In this document: one piece after another, positions 43,826 to 53,422 of the stretch
Layout: each line of letters starts with the position of its first letter
How positions within the stretch are numbered: the stretch's first letter is position 1
Source: Heyndrickxia oleronia
GTDB lineage: Bacteria > Bacillota > Bacilli > Bacillales > Bacillaceae_C
Direction: 5' to 3'
Assembly: GCF_017809215.1 (NCBI RefSeq)
Contig: NZ_CP065424.1
Location: 4,068,001-4,132,000 of the forward strand
Length of the DNA: 64,000 nt
Notes under the pieces: generated by a model
Told to the model about the DNA's origin: nothing
Database searches by the model: none
What the model saw: only the letters and a program-made list of their open reading frames with translations
Position numbers and translations under genes: made by a program

Positions 43826-44020
43826 ATGAATCCAATGATGAGATATCGAGGAGAACCAGTTGAAGTAAGAATGCGTGACGGAAGAGTATATCGAGGAGTA
43901 ATTGGTGGGGATCCACCTCCAGGAGGGTTCTTCTTGATATCGGGTTTCAGAAGAAGATTTATGCCATTTGCAGCAGTTATTTTCGTCTTTTCATTTCGCT
44001 TTAGAAGACGTATTTTTTAA
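43826..44020 (+). CDS. Small basic Sm-like protein of the sporulation cluster
   Basis: A 64-residue protein starting at ATG 43826 (GGGAAGTG upstream): MNPMMRYRGEPVEVRMRDGR, then VYRGVIGGDPPPGGFFLISG and an Arg/Phe-rich end FRFRRRIF. The MRDGRVYRGVI part resembles the Sm/LSM strand pattern. It is 68 bp after the second YjcZ-type gene, same strand, likely one transcript. Function unknown. Confidence 0.65.
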   Translation: MNPMMRYRGEPVEVRMRDGRVYRGVIGGDPPPGGFFLISGFRRRFMPFAAVIFVFSFRFRRRIF

Positions 44021-44246
44021 ATCATTCTCGAAAGCCCTTCTCATTCGAGAGGGGCCATTGTTTCAGGATTTTTCTCCATTAATTCTTAGTATCTTTTACA
44101 CGTCAATAAGATTCTAATAGTAAAATAATCATTATTATTATCAAAGATGTTGGTAATACGAGTTAGATTGACTGTCTCCCTTAATTAATCAATAGTGATT
44201 TACAACTTTAGTTTAAATGCTCACTAATCAACCTTTAAATATTTAA

Positions 44247-45467
44247 TTAGTCCTCTCCCAAAATAGCCACTGGACTAAAGGATTCATAATGAATATGCTC
44301 CGCTGGTATACCCCATTCATTTAATATTTTAATAACAGAATCCATAAAAGGAATAGAACCACAAAAATAAAAATCAGCATTTTTGTCTGATACATTAGAT
44401 TTTAAAAATTCCAAATCAATATATCCTTCCTTATCAAAGTTTTTCTCCTGTTTATCCTCATTTGTTGGTGAATCATAACAAACTAAGGATTTTAAGTTTG
44501 GATGATTGTTTTCTAATTGCTGAATGTGGTCTTTAAAAGGATGATACTTACTATTCCGCGCTGCGTGTAAAAATATTATTTTACGATTAGGTTGTTCCGT
44601 TACAGCAGTATTTAACATACTAAGAGCGGGAGTAATTCCAATACCACCACTAATCAGAACAACAGGAGTGCTTTTGTTATCTAAAACAAAATCTCCCGCC
44701 GGGGCAGAAAACTGAAGGATGTCGTTGGTTTTAATTTGTTTATGTAAATAATTCGAGACAATTCCTTCAGGAGTGTTCGGATGTTCATCCTCTCGTTTCA
44801 CACTAATACGATAATAGTTGGTATTAGGAGCTTCAGAAAGGCTGTAATGACGAATATGAGTATATTTTTCATTTGGAATTTTTGCCTTAATGGTAAGATA
44901 TTGCCCAGGTTTATATGTTGCAATTCCTTTACCATCCTTGGGCTTTAAATAAAAGGATGTAACATCTTCGCTTTCTCTCACTTTTTTATCTACATAAAAA
45001 TCTCTATAGCCTTCCCATCCTCCAGGTTGATGCTCAGTTTCTTCATAAAGCTTTTTTTCAATGCTAATAAACGCATCCGCAATATATCCATAAGCCTTAC
45101 CCCATGCATCAATTATTTCTTCTGTAGCAGCTTCACCTAGTACATCCTTTACTGCTTGCAATAACGTTTCACCTACCACTGGATATTGATCAGGTGTTAT
45201 ACCAATCGCCCGATGTTTTTGAGAAATTCTCTCTATTACAGGTTTGATTGCCTCAAGATTTGTTATATGTTCTCCGGCGGCATACACAGCATATCCCAAA
45301 GCTTCTTGTTGGAGTCCTCTTTTTTGGTTCGTTTGATTAAAAATGTTATTTAATTCAGGGGCTTTATCAAATAATAGTTTATAAAATCTTTTCCCAATTT
45401 CTTTACTATGTTGCTTTAACACAGGAGCAGTGGTTTGAACAATACTAATTGTGTTTTCATCAAGCAT
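44247..45467 (-). CDS. hmp: Flavohaemoglobin (nitric oxide dioxygenase)
   Basis: A 406-residue cytosolic enzyme that converts NO to nitrate with O2 and NAD(P)H. The globin domain (1-140) holds the haem-binding His in ISQKHRAIGI and the distal Tyr in GKRFYKLLF. The FAD domain has RHYSLSEAP, and the NAD domain GGIGITPALSML and FYFCGS. The start is ATG 45467 (AAGGGTG upstream). Length is normal. An Rrf2-type regulator at 58495 could be NsrR-like, but it is not linked to this gene. Confidence 0.95.
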   Translation of the reverse strand: MLDENTISIVQTTAPVLKQHSKEIGKRFYKLLFDKAPELNNIFNQTNQKRGLQQEALGYAVYAAGEHITNLEAIKPVIERISQKHRAIGITPDQYPVVGETLLQAVKDVLGEAATEEIIDAWGKAYGYIADAFISIEKKLYEETEHQPGGWEGYRDFYVDKKVRESEDVTSFYLKPKDGKGIATYKPGQYLTIKAKIPNEKYTHIRHYSLSEAPNTNYYRISVKREDEHPNTPEGIVSNYLHKQIKTNDILQFSAPAGDFVLDNKSTPVVLISGGIGITPALSMLNTAVTEQPNRKIIFLHAARNSKYHPFKDHIQQLENNHPNLKSLVCYDSPTNEDKQEKNFDKEGYIDLEFLKSNVSDKNADFYFCGSIPFMDSVIKILNEWGIPAEHIHYESFSPVAILGED

Positions 45468-45653
45468 AATCGTCACCCTTTTAATAAAAATATTAGTGCA
45501 AATATACCTTTGTAGATTCATTCATCATGAAACACAATTAGTTTGTCCTTTTCATAAGTAAATACTCGTTGTTTTCAGCAGTGGCCAGCCTGTCGAGAAT
45601 TATACTACAAGGGATATTTGACATTTTCCACCACAACAATGATTCATGATAAT

Positions 45654-46673
45654 CTATTCATTTATACTTAGTGCCAATAAGCGTTTTAGATTGTCATCAA
45701 TAAATTTATTATCGACCTTGTTGATTCCACGACCGGCAAAATGGCCCCAGATTGACTCAATAGGATTAAAAACAGCGTTCGGTATAAGCATAGCCTCGTA
45801 TTTGTTCTCGTCCGCTGTACAGAATAAATCCGTGCTCCCTGGCATGATGCAGGCAAGCGCTTTAATGCTTTTGAGAGCCTCATCGAAATCTCCATTATAG
45901 GCAGGGTCTGCACCAATATCTGCAAATTGTCCTGTCCATAACATGGCAAGGACATTGTGCGGATCCATATTCATAAAGCTATCCTCCCAGACACCAGCCA
46001 CAAAACCTTCCAATGAGTCATACCCCATCTCCCGATAAAGTTCCTCTCTGTAAAACGCCTGCGATAAGCCCCAGCCAGCATAAACACGACCTACGGCGCG
46101 CATTTCTGCAGAGGTCAATTTATTAATTTTACTTGAATCAAATCCAACTGCTGCCATGAGCGCTGCTTTCATTCCATCAAGTACTACATACGTTTGCGGC
46201 CAAGTCTTTGCTCCTCCGCAGAAAGGTGCTATTCGTTCTACCATGTCTGGATAACTTGCCCCCCATTGGAATGATTGAATGCCTCCCATCGACCATCCAA
46301 CTACGAGAGCAATCTTTTGAATGCCGAATTTTTCAGTCACCAACCGATATTGTAATTTAACGTTGTCATAGATGGTTACCTGTGGAAAATTAGCCCGATC
46401 GAACGGAGGAGGTGTGTTACTAGGTGACGAAGATAATCCGTTTCCCAGCAGATTTGGAACAATAATGAAATATTTCTGTGGGTCTAGTGCCATTCCTTTT
46501 CCAATTAACCATTCATTCTGAACATGCTGGTCTCCAAAAGCAGTTGGATAGATGATCACATTATCTTTCTTTTTATTCAATTTCCCATAAGTTTTATAAG
46601 CAAGAAAAGCGTTCGGTAACGTCACTCCTGATTGCAAGGTTACGTCACCCAACTCAAAAATCTCATAATCCAT
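45654..46673 (-). CDS. MetX-like alpha/beta hydrolase
   Basis: A 339-residue alpha/beta hydrolase of the homoserine O-acetyltransferase (MetX) superfamily. It has LAYKTYGKLNKKKDN, the oxyanion region PNLLGNGLSSSPSN, the nucleophile elbow VGWSMGGIQSF and a late His in GHFAGRGIN. True MetX proteins have further conserved loops that are not obvious here, so it is more likely an esterase or acyltransferase of unknown substrate. Divergent from a LysR regulator, which probably activates it. Confidence 0.85.
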   Translation of the reverse strand: MDYEIFELGDVTLQSGVTLPNAFLAYKTYGKLNKKKDNVIIYPTAFGDQHVQNEWLIGKGMALDPQKYFIIVPNLLGNGLSSSPSNTPPPFDRANFPQVTIYDNVKLQYRLVTEKFGIQKIALVVGWSMGGIQSFQWGASYPDMVERIAPFCGGAKTWPQTYVVLDGMKAALMAAVGFDSSKINKLTSAEMRAVGRVYAGWGLSQAFYREELYREMGYDSLEGFVAGVWEDSFMNMDPHNVLAMLWTGQFADIGADPAYNGDFDEALKSIKALACIMPGSTDLFCTADENKYEAMLIPNAVFNPIESIWGHFAGRGINKVDNKFIDDNLKRLLALSINE

Positions 46674-46815
46674 GTATTGTCTCTCCCTTCAAAATGAAAT
46701 ACAAATATTTAAAATGTATTTCTTGTTGTTAGTATAAAGCCGTGGTAACCTCAATAAAAGTGAACAAAATTCAAAGTAGTATTCAAAAATATTGAAAGTA
46801 TATGGGGGTAGTATG

Positions 46816-47724
46816 ATGGAATTACGTCAATTGAATACGTTCCGTACGGTTGCATCCACTTTAAATTTCAGTCGGGCAGCGGAAGTGCTAAACTACGTCC
46901 CCTCCAACGTCACGATGCAAATCAAAGCATTGGAGGAAGAGCTTGGTGTTCGTCTATTTGACCGTTTGGGCAAGCAACTCGTTCTCACAACTGCTGGTAA
47001 GCGCTTTTTAACTCATATTCAAAGTGTTCTGGACAAGTTGGACGAAGCCCGCAGTATCATTCATAACAATGAAAATATAAGCGGCACCCTAACGATAAGT
47101 GCCAACGAGGTTCTTTGCGCCTATCGACTTCCAGCAGTCTTTCAGCGTTTTCGTTCACGTTATCCTGGAGTTCGTCTCATCTTCCGCTCTGTTCCAAATC
47201 AGCAACTCAAGCAAACGCTCTTTGAGGGAACCGCAGATGTAGTATTTATGCTGGACGAACCCATTCTCTCAACTGGACTAACAGTGGAACCGTTGCTGGA
47301 AGAAACTTTCCGCTTTTTCGTCGCTCCCGACCATCGTCTTGCGAAACTAGCTGTTTTACAGCAGGATGATTTTCAAGAAGAGGTATTCCTAGTTAATGAA
47401 AAGGGTTGTACCTACCGAACCATGTTTGACCGGTCATTTGAGCAAAAGGGCATTGATAATATTACTTATTTAGAGTTTCAAAATGCCGAAGCCATTAAAC
47501 AATGTGCCATTGCGGGAATCGGTATTGCTTTTCTTCCTGAAATAACAGCCGAAGCCGAAGTTGAACGGGGGGAACTTGTTACTCTTCCATGGCATATTCC
47601 GGACTTGCACGTATATACTCATATGGCATGGCATAAAGACAAGTGGCTTTCTCCGATCATATTATCCTTCATAGAAGCAGCAAGGGAGGTTATAGCTATA
47701 GAGGCTGCGAAAAAAACCGTTTAG
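46816..47724 (+). CDS. LysR-family regulator
   Basis: A 302-residue LysR-type regulator beginning MELRQLNTFRTVASTLNFSR, with helix-turn-helix to about residue 60 and a substrate-binding domain (about 90-295). ATG 46816 is seven bases from GGGGG and is the canonical start; ATG 46813 is adjacent. It is divergent from the MetX-like hydrolase across 142 bp, the classical layout for a LysR-type regulator and its target. Confidence 0.93.
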   Translation: MELRQLNTFRTVASTLNFSRAAEVLNYVPSNVTMQIKALEEELGVRLFDRLGKQLVLTTAGKRFLTHIQSVLDKLDEARSIIHNNENISGTLTISANEVLCAYRLPAVFQRFRSRYPGVRLIFRSVPNQQLKQTLFEGTADVVFMLDEPILSTGLTVEPLLEETFRFFVAPDHRLAKLAVLQQDDFQEEVFLVNEKGCTYRTMFDRSFEQKGIDNITYLEFQNAEAIKQCAIAGIGIAFLPEITAEAEVERGELVTLPWHIPDLHVYTHMAWHKDKWLSPIILSFIEAAREVIAIEAAKKTV

Positions 47725-48105
47725 CCTAATCATTGATATTTTTCTCACTTCTGTTGCGTAGGTTATTTGTAGAAATTTAATACTTACATTTAGTAGTAAG
47801 GCATACTTACTATAAATTTAATAGTGAAGTAACTTTACTTATTGGAACAGCTCTGCCGTTAATCGCTTTAATCGTTCATTTCATAAATAATACTACATTA
47901 AAGGGATCAAAAACCAAAAGTAAATACTTGAACTAATAATGAATGTACCCCAAAAGTTAGGACAAAAATCTAACTTTTGGGGTAGCATTATTTCGACATC
48001 AGGAACCTTTTGGACTTAACTTCCAAATAGCTGATACTCTATCTTCTATAAAAAAGAGTGATACCCAGTAACTCTTTAGATAAGTACCAACATCCATTTA
48101 TAGGC
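47725..48105. other. Intergenic stretch with MFS-like remnant
   Basis: A plus-strand frame at about 47830-47937 encodes TLLIGTALPLIALIVHF followed by a short Lys-rich tail and stop, which looks like the last helix of an MFS-type transporter. It has no upstream gene, so it would be a remnant. The palindrome at 47946-47984 follows. Confidence 0.35.
47946..47984. repeat. Palindrome resembling IS3-family ends
   Basis: TACCCCAAAAGTTAG and its exact complement flank a nine-base loop. TGTACCCCAAAAGTTAGA-like ends are known from IS3/IS150-group elements, so this may be a collapsed or MITE-like footprint. Confidence 0.55.
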
Positions 48106-48651
48106 TTACACATCCAAGCTGTTGATGATAGCTAATATTTGATGATCTGTCCATTTGCCATTAATCCTTAGATTCTCTTTAGCTATACCTTCCTTTTTAA
48201 ACCCTACTTTTTCTAATACACGAATAGATGCTATATTGTCAGGCATTGCTCCTGCTTCAATTCTATGTAACTTTAATTCTCTAAAAGCAAAGTCTACAAC
48301 AAGTTGAAGAGCTTCCGTTGTGTAGCCTTTTCCATTATACTCCTTATCTAAGGTAAATCCTGTATAACAGCTTTGAAGGTCTCCCCTAGTAATTTGAGTT
48401 AATGAAATGTCTCCGATAAGTTTATCATTGGCTTTTAAAAAGATTCCAAAGGGATATAATTGCCCTTCATCTGTCTTTTTTAATGCCTGTTGAAGGCGTA
48501 TTTTTTGATATTCCTCTGTATAAAAGGCTTCTGGGAGTAATGGGCTAACCCGTTGAAAAAATTCACGATTTCTAGTTTGTAAGCTAGCCAACTCGCTGGC
48601 GTCAGAAATTTTGTAAAGTCGAAGATAAATTTGATCCCCTACTAGCTTCAT
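48106..48651 (-). CDS. GNAT N-acetyltransferase, RimJ/RimL type
   Basis: A 181-residue acetyltransferase with MKLVGDQIYLRLYKISDASE, the acetyl-CoA motif GFTLDKEYNGKGYTTEALQL and the MPDNIASIRVLEKVGFKKEG ending. It resembles ribosomal-protein N-terminal acetyltransferases. The start is ATG 48651, seven bases after GGAGG; ten further codons of open frame upstream are not used. Single gene. Confidence 0.92.
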   Translation of the reverse strand: MKLVGDQIYLRLYKISDASELASLQTRNREFFQRVSPLLPEAFYTEEYQKIRLQQALKKTDEGQLYPFGIFLKANDKLIGDISLTQITRGDLQSCYTGFTLDKEYNGKGYTTEALQLVVDFAFRELKLHRIEAGAMPDNIASIRVLEKVGFKKEGIAKENLRINGKWTDHQILAIINSLDV

Positions 48652-48848
48652 AGAACCCCTCCAACATCTTTTTACTACCATTTTATTCTAGTTATTAAAG
48701 AGTATGATGTATATTATTATCTTCATGTAAATTTTTTTGTGCTCTTTTAGCACAAAAAGAAAAGCTGATTTTAACTCTTGTTAGTCAGTTCTCCCCACAT
48801 TCGTTTAAGTGTCTTTATTTATAAACTATCAATCTAAAAATAAAAATT

Positions 48849-48878
48849 AAAAAGCGTTAATCTATCTAGATCAACGCC
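48849..48878 (-). terminator. Terminator of the FAD monooxygenase-like gene
   Basis: GCGTTGATCTA pairs with TAGATTAACGC (one mismatch), followed by TTTTTAATTTT on the minus strand. The rest of 48652-48999 contains a degenerate GCTGATTTTAACTC-type core near 48760 and no gene. Confidence 0.7.
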
Positions 48879-48999
48879 ATGATTCATTTAAGTGTAATTA
48901 TTACTTTTTCTAAAGAACACTGAACATCTGATAATAGTTTAATTCCTCCTTATTTCAGTAAGCATTTTTCCTAAGCGAGCAAGTTTCCTTTTACATACT

Positions 49000-50052
49000 T
49001 CAATTCTTTGCATTCTTAATACTCATTAAATTGTTTACAATATATTCTGCATCGTAGCCAACTCCTTGAAGTAAGGCGGAACCACGTCGATATTGCCAAG
49101 GTAGGCCAATAAAGTAAAGACCATCTATTGACGTTTTCCCTCGATCATGTATGAGTTTTCCATCCTTGTCGAAAAGTTCCTGTATATTCAGCCAGGGTAA
49201 TTGATACTTAAAGCCAGTAGCCCAAATAATGTTATTAAAAGTTAAAGCTGAAAAATCATTAAAAATTATTTTATCGTCTTGAACATCTATGGCCCTTTCT
49301 TTTAACACCACATTATTCTTCTTTATTTCATGTTTTAATTCATACCCGAATATAGGGTCACCATTCTTTTGCATAATCTTTCCGATTAAAGATGAATGAT
49401 TTGCTTTTAAAATACCAAACCTATCAAACCACCAAAAGATGCTTTTTTTATTAAACACTAGTGGTAGGAACTTGAAATTTTTACTATGAGATAAAAAGGT
49501 TTTTCTTTGCTTAGATAACTCAACGGCAATCTGAGCACCACTATTTCCACCACCTACCACTAAAACATTTCCATCTGCAAGCTGTGAAGGGTTTTTATAC
49601 TCAGAAGAGTGTATTTGGAAGATTTTATCTGATATTTTTTTAGAAAAGGTCGGAATGTTTGGTGTCTGAAAAGGTCCTGTAGCAATAATAAGATTTTTGG
49701 TCAAAAATTCCTCTTTATTAGTTCCAACTTGATAATAATTACTTTTCTTAGAAACACTTGTAACTTCAGTATTTAATTTAATTGGTAACTCATACTTTTG
49801 TACATACGTCTTTAAATACAAGGCAATTTCATTTTTATTCGGAAAACCATGTTTGTCTCCCGCCATTTCCATACCAGGTAAAGAGCTATACATACGTGGT
49901 GTAAATAATACTAAGGAGTCATATCTCTCCTTCCAGCTCTCTCCAATCTCCGAGCTTTTATCAAGAATAAGAAATTTTTTTGATGTTTTTTTTAAATAAT
50001 ATCCAATAGAAATACCTGCCTGACCAGCACCTATAATGATAGTTTCATACAT
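49000..50052 (-). CDS. Flavin-dependent monooxygenase / CzcO-like oxidoreductase
   Basis: A 350-residue FAD/NAD(P)H two-dinucleotide-binding oxidoreductase. The FAD loop is IIIGAGQAGISIGYYLKK at the N-terminus and the NADP loop is VVGGGNSGAQIAVEL near residue 165. It has GESWKERYDSL and a C-terminal ATGFKYQLPWL. Related proteins (CzcO/YhiN group, FMO-like) oxidise small molecules; the substrate is unknown. The start is ATG 50052, nine bases after GAGGTG. Confidence 0.9.
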   Translation of the reverse strand: MYETIIIGAGQAGISIGYYLKKTSKKFLILDKSSEIGESWKERYDSLVLFTPRMYSSLPGMEMAGDKHGFPNKNEIALYLKTYVQKYELPIKLNTEVTSVSKKSNYYQVGTNKEEFLTKNLIIATGPFQTPNIPTFSKKISDKIFQIHSSEYKNPSQLADGNVLVVGGGNSGAQIAVELSKQRKTFLSHSKNFKFLPLVFNKKSIFWWFDRFGILKANHSSLIGKIMQKNGDPIFGYELKHEIKKNNVVLKERAIDVQDDKIIFNDFSALTFNNIIWATGFKYQLPWLNIQELFDKDGKLIHDRGKTSIDGLYFIGLPWQYRRGSALLQGVGYDAEYIVNNLMSIKNAKN

Positions 50053-50186
50053 TGTTAAAAACACCTCGATATAATATGAATATACGTTCATATATTCATA
50101 TTATGTGTAAAAAGATAATAATTCAACTAAAAATTAACAATTTTCCATTTGGACTTATTCCTCTAGTATGCACATTCCTTTATAAG

Positions 50187-50220
50187 ACTAAAGCATCCCT
50201 TATTAAAGGAATGCCCCATC
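50187..50220. repeat. Modular intergenic repeat, copy L
   Basis: GCATCCCTTATTAAAGGAATGC core (50192-50213) followed by CCCATCGCTAGCTG. Same core as copies E, I, J and K; the first flank is degenerate. Confidence 0.7.
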
Positions 50221-50284
50221 GCTAGCTGAAAAAGAAACGGTGCCCCTTCCTTAAAGTACCGATTACAATTTGCAGAATAAAATT

Positions 50285-50764
50285 TTATTTACTTTTCAAT
50301 ATTTTTAAAAGTTGCAATCCATCTGACGAGAAACCGCTATAGGAACCCATCCATTTGGGATATTTAATTGGAATTGCTGTTATTAAAAATTGGGTTATAC
50401 TAAACATAGTTATTCCTTGAAAAAGAGAATGAAAAACACCATCCGAAGTTGTGGACCATAGCCAAAAAGAGATAAGCGAGAGGATTAACGACATCAAAGG
50501 TCCTCCAATAAAAAACGCCAACTCTTGATTTTTCTTTAAGTCTCCTGCTGAATAACAACAGCCAAAATAGGACCATTGGATATGAAAATCAAGTCTTCCA
50601 ATATGGAAATTCTTCTTATTTTCTTTTTCATTAAATTTACCTAAATAAATAGAAGCTCGAGCACCTGACGATAAAACGACACCAAGACCGTGACCTACTT
50701 CGTGCAATAATACACACATTGGAATAATTAAGATATAAAAAATGGCAAATAGTAAAATCCCCAT
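50285..50764 (-). CDS. Membrane protein with zinc-protease HExxH motif (M50-like)
   Basis: A 159-residue membrane protein with about four helices. The first contains H21-E-V-G-H25, a zinc-peptidase signature, and a later GGPLMSLILSLISF resembles the NPDG-containing second site of site-2 proteases but lacks the Asp. It may be an M50-like peptidase or an inactive relative. The start is uncertain: ATG 50764 lies only two bases after AAGGAGG, and the ATG at 50800 lies inside a modular-repeat relative. Confidence 0.65.
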   Translation of the reverse strand: MGILLFAIFYILIIPMCVLLHEVGHGLGVVLSSGARASIYLGKFNEKENKKNFHIGRLDFHIQWSYFGCCYSAGDLKKNQELAFFIGGPLMSLILSLISFWLWSTTSDGVFHSLFQGITMFSITQFLITAIPIKYPKWMGSYSGFSSDGLQLLKILKSK

Positions 50765-51159
50765 TACCTCCTTCTTTAGTCGAGCAACAGAAAAAGGCAT
50801 ACTCCTTAATATACGAACGCATCCAGTACCTAAAGTACAAATTACAATAAAAGCAAATCCCTATGTAAGTACCTTTCTCATGATTGAATCTCTATTTTTT
50901 CGTTCGTAATCTATTTACGAATGAACAGTAAATTGGTTTCATCTTGTTCTACAAATCTGCCTCAATAGAGAAATAACAAGCTCTTATTTTCGCAGTTTTG
51001 CTTAATATTCCTACCTTACCTGATCAATCTAATAGATTTGATACGTAATTAATCGTTATCTAATAAAAATAGAAAAGTACTTAAAGAAGGAGGTGAATAC
51101 GTCGAAGAGTCCTCGAGAATTTTTTCGATGTGTATATAAATTTTTATGTATTTCTCTTG
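50765..51159. other. Intergenic stretch
   Basis: A degenerate modular repeat at about 50775-50840 overlaps the front of the M50-like gene. An AAGGAGGTGAATAC site at about 51086-51099 on the plus strand has no convincing ORF behind it. Confidence 0.4.
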
Positions 51160-51930
51160 TTATATTAATGACAAACTCTTAAGAGCATTGTAAATTCCAT
51201 GTTCATCACAACTATCAGTGATTAAATTGGCTTTCTCTTTAACTTTAGTTTCCGCATTTCCCATTGCCACCCCAATTCCCGAAAATTCTATTAATTTAAT
51301 GTCATTCATGCCATCTCCGAAAAAGACAATATCTTCAGGCTTACATCCATTTTCTTTTGCGATTTTCAAAACTGTAGTTGCCTTCGATCCCTCTCTAGGT
51401 ATAACATCTACACCAAATTTGTGCCAACTCACATATCTGAATTCATTGATAGTGTAAATCTGAAGATCCTCTGGCTTGCAGAAAAGCATAGCTTGAATAA
51501 TTGGGTTATTACTCCAAAACATTCCATCATAATCAGGGAGGGACCATCCTAAACCTTCGTAATCTTTAATTAACGACTCCCCAGGTTCTTCGAAATGTCT
51601 TTTTAATCCGTTCACTGTTTGGAACACAATCTGATCATTGTTTTCCGTCGCAATTTCAATTAGTTTCACCATAGATTCTTTTGAGAATATTTCCTCATGT
51701 GCTAATTCATGACCGACATAGCCGACCGATCCATTACATAAAACATATGTATCAATTTCAAGTTCGTCAACAATCGATTTTGCTGTTGTATAGTCCCTTC
51801 CTGTAGCGATGCCGATATCATGTCCTTTTTCTTTAAGAGAAATCAAAGCTTGTTTAGTACTGTCGAGAATCTTCATTTCTGTCGTTAATAATGTTCCATC
51901 AATGTCAAAGACAATAAATTTCTTATGCAT
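51160..51930 (-). CDS. Cof-type HAD-superfamily phosphatase
   Basis: A 256-residue HAD IIB phosphatase: FDIDGTLLTTEM (nucleophile Asp and acid Asp, motif I), IATGRDYTTAKSI (motif II), Lys in the GSKATTVLKIAKENG region (motif III) and FFGDGMNDIKLIE (motif IV), with a C2B cap between. It probably dephosphorylates a sugar phosphate or a phosphorylated cofactor. It lies 157 bp after the LacI-type gene on the same strand and may be co-regulated with it. Confidence 0.93.
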   Translation of the reverse strand: MHKKFIVFDIDGTLLTTEMKILDSTKQALISLKEKGHDIGIATGRDYTTAKSIVDELEIDTYVLCNGSVGYVGHELAHEEIFSKESMVKLIEIATENNDQIVFQTVNGLKRHFEEPGESLIKDYEGLGWSLPDYDGMFWSNNPIIQAMLFCKPEDLQIYTINEFRYVSWHKFGVDVIPREGSKATTVLKIAKENGCKPEDIVFFGDGMNDIKLIEFSGIGVAMGNAETKVKEKANLITDSCDEHGIYNALKSLSLI

Positions 51931-52087
51931 TTTTCTTTCACCACATTATGCTACATTTTTTTTGATCTTACTACATCAATTTACATTGAATTTGCCGTTT
52001 TTTTCACCTAACATCTCATAGACTTCTACACAATGAAATGCTCATTAATCCTTAAGTGCTATAAATTGTCTTTCCACTTCTATATTG

Positions 52088-53035
52088 TTAAACAGATTCT
52101 CTTTCTACAATGCGATAAGGTATTTTTACTTTTTCTTTCGATTTTTTTATCACTAGGCTACAAGCTTGTTCACCGATTTTCGTTAACTGGTGATCTACTG
52201 TAGAAATCCCCATACCGATACCAATTGGTTGATTTTCTTGACCAATGATTGCTAAATCAGCAGGGATTTTCAATTGTTTAGACTTCGCATATAAATATAT
52301 ACCACCAGCCACTTCATCACCATTCGCATAGATTGCTGTTGGTCTTTCAATTAAATGCAGGAATTGCTCAGCTGCTTTATATCCGTCTTCTAAGCAGTGA
52401 CACCCTGAGATATGATATTCAGGGCGAAGTTCACCAAAAATTTCATTATAAGCATCAATCATTTGCTTTGTGCTATTGCTTTCAAGCCTAGCTGTTGTGA
52501 AAGCTACCGCATAATGTCCTTTACTTTTTAATAATTGAAATGCCTCTAGATAAGAAGAATAGCGATCCATATAGGAACATCCAATTTCATTGTGCTGCGT
52601 ATATTCACAAGATACGATTGTACCATAATCACTATATGGAATGATCGTTTCCCAATCATTTGCTCTTGAAGTGATAATGATGCCATCATACAGTTTGCTT
52701 TTTAATTTTTGCAAATACTCTACTTCTTTTGCTTTACTATAATTTGAAGGAAGCACCGTGATCGAATAATCATTCTCTAATGCCTTGTTTAGTACACCGT
52801 TTAATATTTGATCAAATGCTGGATTATTGTTATATGGCAAAATAACTCCTATTGTTCTTGTTTCTCCTCGAATTAAATCAATGGCATTTTTATTAGGTGT
52901 ATAGTTCATTTCTTCAATAACCTTAAGAACAGACTCTCTTTTCTCTTTAGCAACATACTTATAATTGTTAAGAACTCTAGAAACAGTAGAGACTGATACA
53001 CCCGCTAATCTAGCAATATCGTTAATATTTGTCAT
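52088..53035 (-). CDS. LacI/GalR-family regulator
   Basis: A 315-residue repressor: N-terminal helix-turn-helix TNINDIARLAGVSVSTVSRV and hinge (to residue 60), then a periplasmic-binding-protein-like sensor domain with LLKSKGHYAVAFTTARLESN and AIYANGDEVAGGIYL. Length is a little short at the C-terminus. The start is ATG 53035, seven bases after GGAGG. A perfect palindrome lies upstream of the operon at 53423. The ligand, probably a sugar, is unknown. Confidence 0.93.
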   Translation of the reverse strand: MTNINDIARLAGVSVSTVSRVLNNYKYVAKEKRESVLKVIEEMNYTPNKNAIDLIRGETRTIGVILPYNNNPAFDQILNGVLNKALENDYSITVLPSNYSKAKEVEYLQKLKSKLYDGIIITSRANDWETIIPYSDYGTIVSCEYTQHNEIGCSYMDRYSSYLEAFQLLKSKGHYAVAFTTARLESNSTKQMIDAYNEIFGELRPEYHISGCHCLEDGYKAAEQFLHLIERPTAIYANGDEVAGGIYLYAKSKQLKIPADLAIIGQENQPIGIGMGISTVDHQLTKIGEQACSLVIKKSKEKVKIPYRIVERESV

Positions 53036-53068
53036 TACATTACCTCCAACATATATCGCCAAGGAAAC

Positions 53069-53377
53069 TTACGAGTTTACTTTCAAATTCTGAAAACTTT
53101 TTATAAAGTTTTGGAGATTTCCATTAAAAACCCATCTTACCGCAATTCTGTGGTCTCCTAAGATAAGTGTAGAATGTTCTTCAATATCTCCTGTTTCTCC
53201 TTCAAACCAGAAAGACATTTCGATATTTAATAATTTGGGGCTTATTACATGTAACCTTTTATTGGTTAATACCAAATCTCCAAAGTATATATTTTGTATT
53301 CCATCAAAGATTTCCAATAATCCTGTAAGGGTAGATAGTACATATTCCTCTCGCTGAAGGATAAATTTTCTATTCAT
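53069..53377 (-). CDS. Small PH/GRAM-like domain protein
   Basis: A 102-residue soluble protein: ILQREEYVLSTLTGLLEIFD, IYFGDLVLTNKRLHVIS and ILGDHRIAVRW suggest a compact bacterial PH/GRAM-like beta fold, but the assignment is tentative. It ends 33 bp before the LacI-type gene, same strand, so it leads that operon. Function unknown. Confidence 0.6.
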   Translation of the reverse strand: MNRKFILQREEYVLSTLTGLLEIFDGIQNIYFGDLVLTNKRLHVISPKLLNIEMSFWFEGETGDIEEHSTLILGDHRIAVRWVFNGNLQNFIKSFQNLKVNS

Positions 53378-53422
53378 CTTTCTTCTCCCTTCTTAAAAAA
53401 AGCTTACTTTCAATCTAATTTA

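Noticed and set aside
45468..45540. NsrR-type site upstream of hmp
   Set aside because: GTATATTTGCACTAATATTT recalls the motif only in part, and any AT-rich leader gives such matches.
46674..46815. Specific LysR T-N11-A operator between the MetX-like and LysR genes
   Set aside because: Several AT-rich partial matches exist but none is clearly symmetric, so no site was called.
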